Part shown: one piece after another, positions 13,734 to 20,881 of the stretch
Position numbering within the stretch: the first letter of the stretch is position 1
Layout: each line of letters begins with the position of its first letter
Source of the DNA: a virus
IMG/VR virus record: IMGVR_UViG_3300028553_000100
Location: 1 to 34,080 of that record
Strand: one strand, 5' to 3'
Length of the DNA stretch: 34,080 nt
The notes under the pieces: generated by a model
What the model saw: the letters and a program-made list of their open reading frames with translations, nothing else
Database searches by the model: none
What the model was told of the DNA's origin: nothing
Position numbers and translations under genes: made by a program

Positions 13734-14134
13734 TTTCTTACCTTTACTGAATCTAAGTAACTTACTATATCACCATATAACTCAATCATCATAGCAATCT
13801 TGCTATCATATAATCTTATGTATGGTTGTTTTTTCTTGCCTTCAATCTTATTTACACCCAAGTAGAAGGGGCATTTGATTTTTTTATTGATTTCCATAAC
13901 ATAGGCGTGTTCACTGGTTCCCTCTCTGAGTTTAAAATTAGATTGATAGTACTCTATTTCTGCCATTCTAAAAATAAAGTCTCCATACTCTGTTAAACGT
14001 AAGCCGTCTTGTCTACCACTCATCCATATACGCATCATTAATCCATCCGCAGTGGAATCAACCTGCTGATTGTTAGGTAGTTCGGCCAATACGGCTTCGG
14101 TTATAATTAGTTTATGTGACTTACGTTCACTCAT
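13730..14134 (-). CDS. Conserved phage hypothetical protein (134 aa)
   Basis: Contains GLRLTEYGDFIFR, INKKIKCPFYLGV and PYIRLYDSKIAMMIELYGDI, a pattern I recognise from conserved unknown proteins of T4-like phages. There is no catalytic motif. It overlaps the upstream gene by 8 bases and the downstream one by 4. The upstream promoter is at 15096-15123. Confidence 0.75.
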   Translation of the reverse strand: MSERKSHKLIITEAVLAELPNNQQVDSTADGLMMRIWMSGRQDGLRLTEYGDFIFRMAEIEYYQSNFKLREGTSEHAYVMEINKKIKCPFYLGVNKIEGKKKQPYIRLYDSKIAMMIELYGDIVSYLDSVKVRK

Positions 14135-14420
14135 CTGGATAAACTTTATTGCCGTTGTTCATAAACACAACACTAAATTTATCAGTTTTAAATTGTGCGT
14201 TGAGTTTACGACACAAGTTTCTAGCGTGACCAGGATTGCTGAAGCTAGTTTTTTTATATTTAGGGGTTGCATCAGGATCTTGATAATGCTGACTTTTTAA
14301 ATTGATAGGTTGGTCATCATAGAAAACTGCCCATATGCCTGCAGCCTCTACAATCTGGTCGCACTTATATGTAACTTTATCTACTATCTCTAGTAAGATA
14401 GTGGGCTGTGTTCTACTCAT
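14127..14420 (-). CDS. Hypothetical protein (97 aa)
   Basis: Mixed alpha/beta with a basic middle (FSNPGHARNLCRKLNAQFKT). No motif recognised. It starts directly after the stop of the 64-residue gene and overlaps the 134-residue gene by 8 bases. Confidence 0.68.
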   Translation of the reverse strand: MSRTQPTILLEIVDKVTYKCDQIVEAAGIWAVFYDDQPINLKSQHYQDPDATPKYKKTSFSNPGHARNLCRKLNAQFKTDKFSVVFMNNGNKVYPDE

Positions 14421-14615
14421 TTACCATTTACCGCCGTTAATTTCTAGTTGAATAACAGTATCATCCTCAGATGAAGTTTTATTATGTAGCTCATAATTAT
14501 CTGCTAATAACTTTGATATCTCATCACGTAACATTTTAGCTTCTTCAACAGGCAAAACTAAGTTGTTGCCCTTTATAGATGAAACCTTATCAATGAAACG
14601 CTTTATAATAATCAT
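14421..14615 (-). CDS. Small helical hypothetical protein (64 aa)
   Basis: One predicted helix (VEEAKMLRDEISKLLADNYE) with heptad character. The start codon overlaps the stop of the gene before it (ATGA). Function unknown. Confidence 0.65.
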   Translation of the reverse strand: MIIIKRFIDKVSSIKGNNLVLPVEEAKMLRDEISKLLADNYELHNKTSSEDDTVIQLEINGGKW

Positions 14616-15076
14616 ATATTATTTATCAATAATTCAGCTTCATCTTTTGTTTTAAACGGACCCTGATACTCATATCGTTGAATAAAGATGTATTTGGGAC
14701 AAAAAATCACTTTTTCTTCACTACCTTGTTTAAATGTGTACCATCCTGCGGCATGATAACACTTGCTTTTTGGTGTTTTGGTATATAAATGTAATTTTCG
14801 TTTAATATCTAGTATCGAATTACATACCTTTGCAGTAGTAGGATACTCACTAAAAGCCACTTCCTTTTTTATACTACTGAATTTACTGAATGTTTGAAAC
14901 TCAATGTTTGTTATTTTTTCTATAGCCTTAGTATTTTTGTAATGAGTTTTGTTACCATTCAATTTGAGTTCAAAGCCTGAGCCATCTGCTAGTACGTTTC
15001 CTACTTTTTCATTGCCGTCCGTCACAATCCAAAATTGGTTCTTTACTACTGGTTTTGCAATTAGTGTTTTATTCAT
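14612..15076 (-). CDS. Conserved hypothetical protein (154 aa), first of a promoter-led operon
   Basis: Begins with a beta-rich part (FWIVTDGNEKVGNVLADGSG) and has a C-terminal region containing HAAGWYTFKQGSEEKVIFCP. It resembles conserved unknown proteins of aquatic T4-like phages. AAAGGAATATA upstream gives a ribosome-binding site. It is the first gene after an extended-type promoter and heads the block of small genes down to 13569. Function unknown. Confidence 0.72.
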   Translation of the reverse strand: MNKTLIAKPVVKNQFWIVTDGNEKVGNVLADGSGFELKLNGNKTHYKNTKAIEKITNIEFQTFSKFSSIKKEVAFSEYPTTAKVCNSILDIKRKLHLYTKTPKSKCYHAAGWYTFKQGSEEKVIFCPKYIFIQRYEYQGPFKTKDEAELLINNI

Positions 15077-15095
15077 TATATTCCTTTATTATCTA

Positions 15096-15123
15096 ATAAT
15101 AACATATTTTCATTTTAAGTCAA
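15096..15123 (-). promoter_or_regulatory. Sigma70-type promoter with extended -10
   Basis: TTGACT (15118-15123), 16-base spacer ending TGT, then TATTAT (15096-15101). The TG before the -10 box makes it an extended -10 promoter. The -35 box lies inside the last codons of the radical-SAM gene, and the transcript reads the 154-residue gene. Confidence 0.65.
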
Positions 15124-16639
15124 TAGATTTGGTTAACCTATTAAACAATAGATTCTTGTATGCTTCAATATATAAATTTTTGTTAAGGGTGATATCTTGC
15201 CATTTTATTTCATTATACTTGGTATTTGAAATGTAATCATCTGTATATCCTAAATTCTTTAACGAAAATCCTATCTGCCCGGGCAAGCCTAGTCTATTAC
15301 TATTTTGTGCTGTTGTATTAAACTCGTTTGCTAACTCGTTTGCAATCGTATTATCTAAATGTTGATTTTTCCAATTGATTTTAGGACTATTATGATCCGT
15401 ATTTAGTTCGGTATAACCGTAATCTTTAAAATTTTTACCCAATTCACTATTGAAGGGTACGGATTCATTCTTGTATAAACTTAACCCATGAAATATAAAC
15501 GTATGTAACGGGATACTATTATCCATTAGTTGATTAAAAGTATGTCGCATGGAATCTATTGGTTCTTCTGGTAATCCTAATATAAAACTTCCGTGCATTG
15601 TTACTTGATTACCATATCGTTCACGTATTTGTTTTATAGTATTGATTTGTTTTTCCCTATCAAATCCCTTACCAATTATTAATCCTGTGCGTTTATGAAG
15701 TGTCTCAATTCCGAAATAAATCCCACGCAAGCCAATCTCATATAACTTATCAATCAATTCATTGTTCTGTGCTATTAAATCTAACCGTGTATAGGCCCAG
15801 AACTTAGGTTGAAAGGTCAATCGTTTGATTGTGTTGTGTAGTATATCCAATTTATATGTACTATCATTGAAAGTATCATCAAGTATATAAAAATTAGATA
15901 CACCAAACTTGTCATAGCTTGATTGCATTTCTTCATATAAGATATCACTGTGTCTAATAAAATCTAAGTTCTGTTTTCCATTCAATGGATAACTACAAAA
16001 CTTACATTTAAAAATACATCCACGTGCTATCTCTAATGGTAATACCTTAGCATTTCCAACATCTAAATCTTCCCATTCAAATTTGCTATTGACAAAATTA
16101 TAGTTATCATTTGTTCTGTTATCAACTATTGTAATACCATATAAATTTTTATAGCTATTAACTAGTGGTGTATTATTTTTTAAATGATTAGCGATAGATA
16201 GAATACTGACTTCCCCGTATCCAATCACACTATAATCTATGTTCTTATCATTTAAGTTAGCGTGAGCCTTTGTACCGCCTACTACAATTTTACAGTTATA
16301 GTTTCTGGATTTAATATGATTAACAACACAAGTTTCAAAATCAATACCCTGTGGTATAACTCCGGACAATACAGGTTTATATGTTTTTGACCCATCTATG
16401 TTAGTAGAGTCAATGATGTTATTAAAGAAGGTTGTACTGAATCCTACAAACAACGTATTAACTGATACTGATTTGTCAATGACTTGTTTAATCTCATCTA
16501 AATTAAATGCGTGTAGGTGATCCACGACTAAACATCTATATCCTTGTTGTCGTAGAGTATTAGCAATCTTATATGCACCGATTGCTTTATAGATAGTTAC
16601 TGTATCGGTTACATCAGTAAAAATTACTGCATCATACAT
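15110..16639 (-). CDS. B12-binding-type radical SAM protein (509 aa)
   Basis: The N-terminal 150 residues have the Rossmann-like pattern of a cobalamin-binding domain (hydrophobic strands, then KIVVGGTKAH and VIGYGEVS), and the radical-SAM core begins at PLEIARGCIFKCKFC with the CxxxCxxC cluster at Cys208, Cys212 and Cys215. The YFGIET and GSFILGLPEE segments further on are typical of class B radical SAM enzymes. Such enzymes do methylation, methylthiolation or ring-forming chemistry; the substrate cannot be told from sequence, and the DxHxxG motif that marks B12 binding is not obvious. A second radical-SAM protein lies two genes upstream (17089). Confidence 0.88.
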   Translation of the reverse strand: MYDAVIFTDVTDTVTIYKAIGAYKIANTLRQQGYRCLVVDHLHAFNLDEIKQVIDKSVSVNTLFVGFSTTFFNNIIDSTNIDGSKTYKPVLSGVIPQGIDFETCVVNHIKSRNYNCKIVVGGTKAHANLNDKNIDYSVIGYGEVSILSIANHLKNNTPLVNSYKNLYGITIVDNRTNDNYNFVNSKFEWEDLDVGNAKVLPLEIARGCIFKCKFCSYPLNGKQNLDFIRHSDILYEEMQSSYDKFGVSNFYILDDTFNDSTYKLDILHNTIKRLTFQPKFWAYTRLDLIAQNNELIDKLYEIGLRGIYFGIETLHKRTGLIIGKGFDREKQINTIKQIRERYGNQVTMHGSFILGLPEEPIDSMRHTFNQLMDNSIPLHTFIFHGLSLYKNESVPFNSELGKNFKDYGYTELNTDHNSPKINWKNQHLDNTIANELANEFNTTAQNSNRLGLPGQIGFSLKNLGYTDDYISNTKYNEIKWQDITLNKNLYIEAYKNLLFNRLTKSIDLK

Positions 16640-16908
16640 TATTTCTTTTTCTTGGGTTCTTCATCAAAGCTTACTAATCTATTTACACCTTTGTGTTTCG
16701 TGAAAAGATGATCGGTATATTTACCATCAATCTTTAGTGGTAAATCTAAATGAATGTGCAACATAGGACCTATTTGGTCACTAATAACAGTATCATTACC
16801 AACACTACCAATCCAACGTATCTTACCATACATACCGGTCACTCTAGCCATAAACTCATATTTAGGCTTATAACGATGTTGTTCAAAGTATTCAGCGAGA
16901 CTTGCCAT
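16639..16908 (-). CDS. Conserved phage hypothetical protein (89 aa)
   Basis: A beta-rich protein (MARVTGMYGKIRWIGSVGND, LHIHLDLPLKIDGKY, HKGVNRLVSFDEE) that I recognise as a conserved unknown of T4-like phages. It ends with KKKK. It sits between the two radical-SAM genes, overlapping the downstream one by one base (TAATG) and the upstream one by 17 bases. Whether it works with the radical-SAM proteins is unknown. Confidence 0.75.
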   Translation of the reverse strand: MASLAEYFEQHRYKPKYEFMARVTGMYGKIRWIGSVGNDTVISDQIGPMLHIHLDLPLKIDGKYTDHLFTKHKGVNRLVSFDEEPKKKK

Positions 16909-17092
16909 TTTTTAATTCCATAACAGGTGCAATACTATTATCAAAAATCTGAGCCATTGTGTTGTACAATCCTTTACGCTCTTCCGGTGTCATTCCTGAT
17001 AACCAAGGAGGACCATTTGAATCTTTATCTAATCCATAATCATGTCGATATGTATAGCACATATCAGTAATGATTTCTTCACGTGATTTCAT
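16892..17092 (-). CDS. Small hypothetical protein (66 aa)
   Basis: Contains the Pro/Gly-rich middle NGPPWLSGMTPEERKGLYN between two helices. Its start overlaps the stop of the SPASM/twitch-like radical-SAM gene (ATGA), and its end overlaps the 89-residue gene by 17 bases. Possible accessory of the radical-SAM pair; not established. Confidence 0.65.
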   Translation of the reverse strand: MKSREEIITDMCYTYRHDYGLDKDSNGPPWLSGMTPEERKGLYNTMAQIFDNSIAPVMELKNGKSR

Positions 17093-18228
17093 GGTAACTT
17101 TCCTAGCACACTACAGGTATCTTTTAATAGATTATAAAATTCGGGTAATGACTCACTAAACTTTTGATTTCTATGCTCGTCAAGTGTTATTATATACTTG
17201 AATGCCTTTTCTAGTAACTTTTGGTTGTCCTCTCCAATCATATAACTTAATACCTGTTGTGAGTGCGGATCAATTAATTTGTTACACAAGTATTCTTTTG
17301 TATTTTTGCTCAACATATTGACACTGTAATAATCTGGTCTAAACACCATACCTATAAAAGGTTTGGGAAGTTGTTCATCTCTACACCATTGTAAAAAATC
17401 ATCAACATAGAATATATTAAATATGCTTAGTGTATGTGAAATACTTAATTGTAAATTAGTATACTCTTTTTCTTTATTTTGGTATGATTTAATATTGTCA
17501 TATACTTCTGACCAAACACCGGGCCATCTTGTATATTCATACACTTTATGTGTGCCATCAATACTTAATTGCATATCAATTTTTTTAAAATTATTCCATC
17601 TAGACCAAAATCTTTCATCAGGCATGATGGTGCAATTTGTAGTATAATGTATGGTTATGTTTTTAGCATTGTGTTCAATCAGATAATCTAAGTATTCTAA
17701 GTGAGTTTCAGTACCGGTTACAAATGGTTCGCCACCGGGAACCTCAATCAATATTAGATTATCTGATATACTTTTGATATTTTCAAGGAAGTTTTCTTCT
17801 GCATAATATCTATTGTGCGGCCATGATTTAGTTTCAGGAAACACCTCTTTTAATTTTTGTTCTTCTGAAAGCCAACGACTGCTTGCATAACTTCTGCAAC
17901 TTCTACAAGCAAGATTACATATATTGCCAAAAGGAACACATAATGCTTTTATGTGACTTAGATCAGGAACTGTTTCTTCAAAAACGTATTTCCAATCACG
18001 TTGTCTTTTAGATTCAACCTTTACAGATTCATCTTTCCAACATCTACTACATCCGGCTGGTTTCTTACCGTCAATAAAATCTTGTTTAAGTTGTGCTAAT
18101 TCATCACTTGCTAAATAATCTTCCAGTGTGTTGGCAATAATATTGGAATATTTACAACATGGTCTAAAATCATGTTGCACTCCTATATCAATACCAACCC
18201 AGGGATAATAGCAAATGTTGTCGTTCAT
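17089..18228 (-). CDS. Twitch/SPASM-type radical SAM protein (379 aa)
   Basis: The radical-SAM cluster motif GNICNLACRSC places Cys104, Cys108 and Cys111 after a Cys-bearing N-terminal segment (Cys6, Cys24/Cys25, Cys60 and Cys63) of the twitch/SPASM kind that normally binds an extra iron-sulfur cluster. Here the auxiliary Cys group is N-terminal rather than C-terminal. EVPGGEPF at about 165-172 is the GGE motif that contacts SAM. Enzymes of this class modify peptides or proteins, but no short precursor peptide with a leader was recognised nearby, so a peptide-modification role is only possible. Its stop overlaps the next gene (ATGA). Confidence 0.85.
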   Translation of the reverse strand: MNDNICYYPWVGIDIGVQHDFRPCCKYSNIIANTLEDYLASDELAQLKQDFIDGKKPAGCSRCWKDESVKVESKRQRDWKYVFEETVPDLSHIKALCVPFGNICNLACRSCRSYASSRWLSEEQKLKEVFPETKSWPHNRYYAEENFLENIKSISDNLILIEVPGGEPFVTGTETHLEYLDYLIEHNAKNITIHYTTNCTIMPDERFWSRWNNFKKIDMQLSIDGTHKVYEYTRWPGVWSEVYDNIKSYQNKEKEYTNLQLSISHTLSIFNIFYVDDFLQWCRDEQLPKPFIGMVFRPDYYSVNMLSKNTKEYLCNKLIDPHSQQVLSYMIGEDNQKLLEKAFKYIITLDEHRNQKFSESLPEFYNLLKDTCSVLGKLP

Positions 18229-18431
18229 GAGATATTTAGTTGAAATTTTTTCAGATAATTTTTTGCTATAGAATAATCTGCTACCACTGGTTCATCTAGC
18301 ATCTTACGATATTCTATAATGATTTCCATAGCATAGGCTTTGTCTTCATCTTCTAATGAGTACCACCACTCATGCAATTCTTCCGGTGTTTTGTTTAAAA
18401 TATATTGTAAGTTGTTGTAATCTCTGTTCAT
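18225..18431 (-). CDS. Small acidic helical protein (68 aa)
   Basis: Helical and acidic, with Trp-Trp in the middle (HEWWYSLEDEDKAYAMEI). ATGA overlap with the radical-SAM gene downstream. No function assigned. Confidence 0.68.
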   Translation of the reverse strand: MNRDYNNLQYILNKTPEELHEWWYSLEDEDKAYAMEIIIEYRKMLDEPVVADYSIAKNYLKKFQLNIS

Positions 18432-18432
18432 T

Positions 18433-18660
18433 TCATTCTCCTAGTTGTTCCCAAACAAATTCTGATTCTTTCATGTAGGCTATAGGCTTTAACCAACCAT
18501 TTTTTATAGCTTCTATAATCATCGATTTATATTGTCTTGGACAATCATTACTTATTTCAAGTCCAGCACGTGGTGCCATAACAATACCATTATCAATCAT
18601 AAAGTCAGGATCATCTTTACGAATTGTTTTAATGATTTTGTCAGGTGTTGTGTATGTCAT
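18433..18660 (-). CDS. Hypothetical protein (75 aa)
   Basis: No recognised motif; contains NDCPRQYKSMIIEAIKNGW, a short amphipathic helix after a Cys-Pro turn. Its start overlaps the stop of the 105-residue gene upstream (ATGA). Function unknown. Confidence 0.66.
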   Translation of the reverse strand: MTYTTPDKIIKTIRKDDPDFMIDNGIVMAPRAGLEISNDCPRQYKSMIIEAIKNGWLKPIAYMKESEFVWEQLGE

Positions 18661-18974
18661 TTTTCTTGGTCAGCCAGTGTTGTAAAAAAGTTTTTAACTT
18701 TTGTTTCAGTATCCCAAGATACAACATAATCGTTGTCCTTATCACATAATGACAATGCCTCATCATACGTAACTACACGATGACTGACAATCTGTTCACC
18801 AAGATATTCTTGGCTGAATTCTTTTGCCGCTTGCATTGTTACTGTATCTAACGCCCACAATGTTTTATCATTGCCATAGTCATCAGTACCTAGGGGCACT
18901 TCAACCATATACCGTTGACGGAATGTACTAACACATTCTACAAGAACCCATTGTGTTTCTTCTTTATTGCTCAT
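18657..18974 (-). CDS. Conserved phage hypothetical protein (105 aa)
   Basis: Contains RQRYMVEVPLG, WALDTVTMQAAKEFSQEYLG, ivSHR and LCDKDNDYVVSWD, a pattern I recognise as a conserved unknown of T4-like cyanophages and related aquatic phages. It overlaps the exonuclease stop by 4 bases, and the two are probably translated together. Function unknown; its neighbour suggests a link to DNA metabolism, but this is only association. Confidence 0.76.
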   Translation of the reverse strand: MSNKEETQWVLVECVSTFRQRYMVEVPLGTDDYGNDKTLWALDTVTMQAAKEFSQEYLGEQIVSHRVVTYDEALSLCDKDNDYVVSWDTETKVKNFFTTLADQEK

Positions 18975-19969
18975 ACTAAATTACCTTTATAAGGACTGTT
19001 CAACCACTTTGCATAGGTCTCAGCTTGGTCACTAATTTTAGTCAACTCATACTTACCACAGAATCGCATAAAGTGAATGCCTACTTGAGGGGTAGTAGTT
19101 ACACGAACACCCTCTTTAATACGTTGGTCAACTAAATCTTTAATCTCTTGTGGTTGTGCGGTCAAGTCAATCAGTACACGGTTACGTTCGTAATCATCTT
19201 TAACCCTGTGTTCAACCTCATTATGGTCTACCCAACGTTGCAACATCATATTGTTCCAATTGAAGCCCATTTTATGTCTATCAGCATACGCTTCAGTTAG
19301 TCCAACTTTGTTCTTAGTACCTTTCTCACGTACCCCGGGATAAGCACTGAACACATTGTCAGAACTATCACCGCGCATACACTTCATAAAAAGATGCCAT
19401 TGTGGGTCACCAAGTAACTTGGGTTCTTTAGTTTTCTTATCTACAACTAATCTACCCTTTTCATCATGGTATCCTTCGAGGGTGATGAATTGATTTGTGA
19501 TACCGTTGTATTGGTGCACGTTGTCACTAATAAGTTGAATGTAATCAGTATCAGAACTAATAATGTAATGCGTGTCATTTGGGTGTAAGTGAACGAAACG
19601 GGCAATCATATCATCAGCTTCAGCACGTTCATGCCTGAGTACTGATACGTTTGTTTTTTCTTTTAGAAACGTAGTGAACTTTTCATACGTATCCCAAAAC
19701 ATTTCATTTTCTTCACGTTCAGCTTCAGTCTGTGATAGAGTATCTACTACCCTATTTTTCTTATACGGAGCATAATGATCCTTACGCCAGCTACGGCCTT
19801 CTAAGCAGAACACTACGTGATCGGCTCCAAACTTGCGTACAACCTGATTGACTGATGCAAGTGTAAGATGTAGTGCCATTCCAATCTTCTCCCAAGTATC
19901 ACTATTGCGTGAAGCAATGTGTCGTGCCCGAAAGAAGGTATTTGCTGTGTCGATAAGTGCGTATTTCAT
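18971..19969 (-). CDS. T4 RNase H-like 5'-3' exonuclease (FEN/PIN family)
   Basis: A 332-residue flap/5'-3' exonuclease likely removing RNA primers or flaps during replication. The metal-binding acidic residues are in the expected order: Asp7 (ALIDTAN), Glu57 (FCLEGRSWRK), Glu117/Asp119/Asp120 (RAEADDMIA), Asp140/Asp142 (ISSDTDYIQL) and Asp201/Asp204 (RGDSSDNV), the last followed by a helix-hairpin-helix-like region. This matches the T4 rnh type and its aquatic-phage homologues. A perfect promoter lies so close that the mRNA should start at the A of the ATG; Asp7 at the N-terminus rules out a later start. Confidence 0.93.
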   Translation of the reverse strand: MKYALIDTANTFFRARHIASRNSDTWEKIGMALHLTLASVNQVVRKFGADHVVFCLEGRSWRKDHYAPYKKNRVVDTLSQTEAEREENEMFWDTYEKFTTFLKEKTNVSVLRHERAEADDMIARFVHLHPNDTHYIISSDTDYIQLISDNVHQYNGITNQFITLEGYHDEKGRLVVDKKTKEPKLLGDPQWHLFMKCMRGDSSDNVFSAYPGVREKGTKNKVGLTEAYADRHKMGFNWNNMMLQRWVDHNEVEHRVKDDYERNRVLIDLTAQPQEIKDLVDQRIKEGVRVTTTPQVGIHFMRFCGKYELTKISDQAETYAKWLNSPYKGNLV

Positions 19970-19975
19970 ATTTGT

Positions 19976-20004
19976 ATTATATACTATTATTTAATAAATG
20001 TCAA
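19976..20004 (-). promoter_or_regulatory. Consensus sigma70 promoter with leaderless start
   Basis: TTGACA (19999-20004), 17-base spacer, TATAAT (19976-19981), then ACAAAT and the exonuclease ATG (19969). The usual start, seven bases after the -10 box, is the A of the ATG. The -35 box overlaps the end of the upstream 289-residue gene. Confidence 0.88.
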
Positions 20005-20870
20005 GTCATGATGATGCCAGCCTGAGTTAAACGGTCAATCACATTGTCGCCGTCTTTCCAATTAGGGGGCATAGTTGTTTTCCATTTAAAATAATTGTTT
20101 AACAAATCGGCTTCTGCATCGCTAATATAAGCCACTGCTAAATTTCGCTGTATCATATCAGCAACATCTTGTACAGAATAGTTGTTTTTATACATTTCTA
20201 ATGCCGTTTTTTCTATCCAGGCACACGGAACAATATGCTCACAATATGCATTTTTGGTTGTAAGTTGTTGTCGTCCTGCAATACTATAACCTTTAGTAAC
20301 TAATTTTTTTACATGAAGGTTATCAAAAATATCTGCACCCCTGCCTAATAAAACAGGCATTCCGTATTTTTGTGCAGTATATAACACTTCGGCTGATGCA
20401 ATCGCATAATTGTGTGGATTAATGGTAATACTTCTTCTAGGACCACCGGGACTTCTAAGAATTGTATTAATATTTTCAACACAGTCAACTAGTTCCCAAA
20501 AACCATCCATAACATTTTCTGCTAATTGGATGAAGAGATAATCACGATTGTCATGTACTATGACCATTCCTTTAGATTCAATTTCCTGTCTCAATATTAG
20601 AGTTTTAGCTTCTGCATTTTTAAAACCAGCAATATACACTACTTTGGGTTTACCTTCTGGATATCCCTTGGTAACAACTTTTAGTTCACAATCTACGCCA
20701 TTATTAGACCTAATAGTAAATCCATTATGTATAATATGCTCTTCTGGTCTTCTATCTTTAGCACGATATCCTCGAGATGCTGCCTCATTTTCAAATATAG
20801 AGAAAGGAATATATCTTTCAAGGTCTACACTCCAAATACCTTTGTGGCTAGTGCGAATATTAGTTGACAT
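20001..20870 (-). CDS. Hypothetical protein with EHIVP motif (289 aa)
   Basis: Of unknown function, but it carries YCEHIVPCAWIEK at about 213-225, similar to the HxxP/EHIVP segments of HNH-type nucleases and of a family of phage proteins found next to helicases. The N-terminal half is beta-rich, the C-terminal half helical (YSVQDVADMIQRNLAVAYIS). It lies 11 bases downstream of the helicase-HNH gene, so the two may form one DNA-processing unit. A nuclease role is not proved, because no second metal-binding His/Asn can be placed confidently. Confidence 0.68.
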   Translation of the reverse strand: MSTNIRTSHKGIWSVDLERYIPFSIFENEAASRGYRAKDRRPEEHIIHNGFTIRSNNGVDCELKVVTKGYPEGKPKVVYIAGFKNAEAKTLILRQEIESKGMVIVHDNRDYLFIQLAENVMDGFWELVDCVENINTILRSPGGPRRSITINPHNYAIASAEVLYTAQKYGMPVLLGRGADIFDNLHVKKLVTKGYSIAGRQQLTTKNAYCEHIVPCAWIEKTALEMYKNNYSVQDVADMIQRNLAVAYISDAEADLLNNYFKWKTTMPPNWKDGDNVIDRLTQAGIIMT

Positions 20871-20881
20871 TTAACTCTTTC

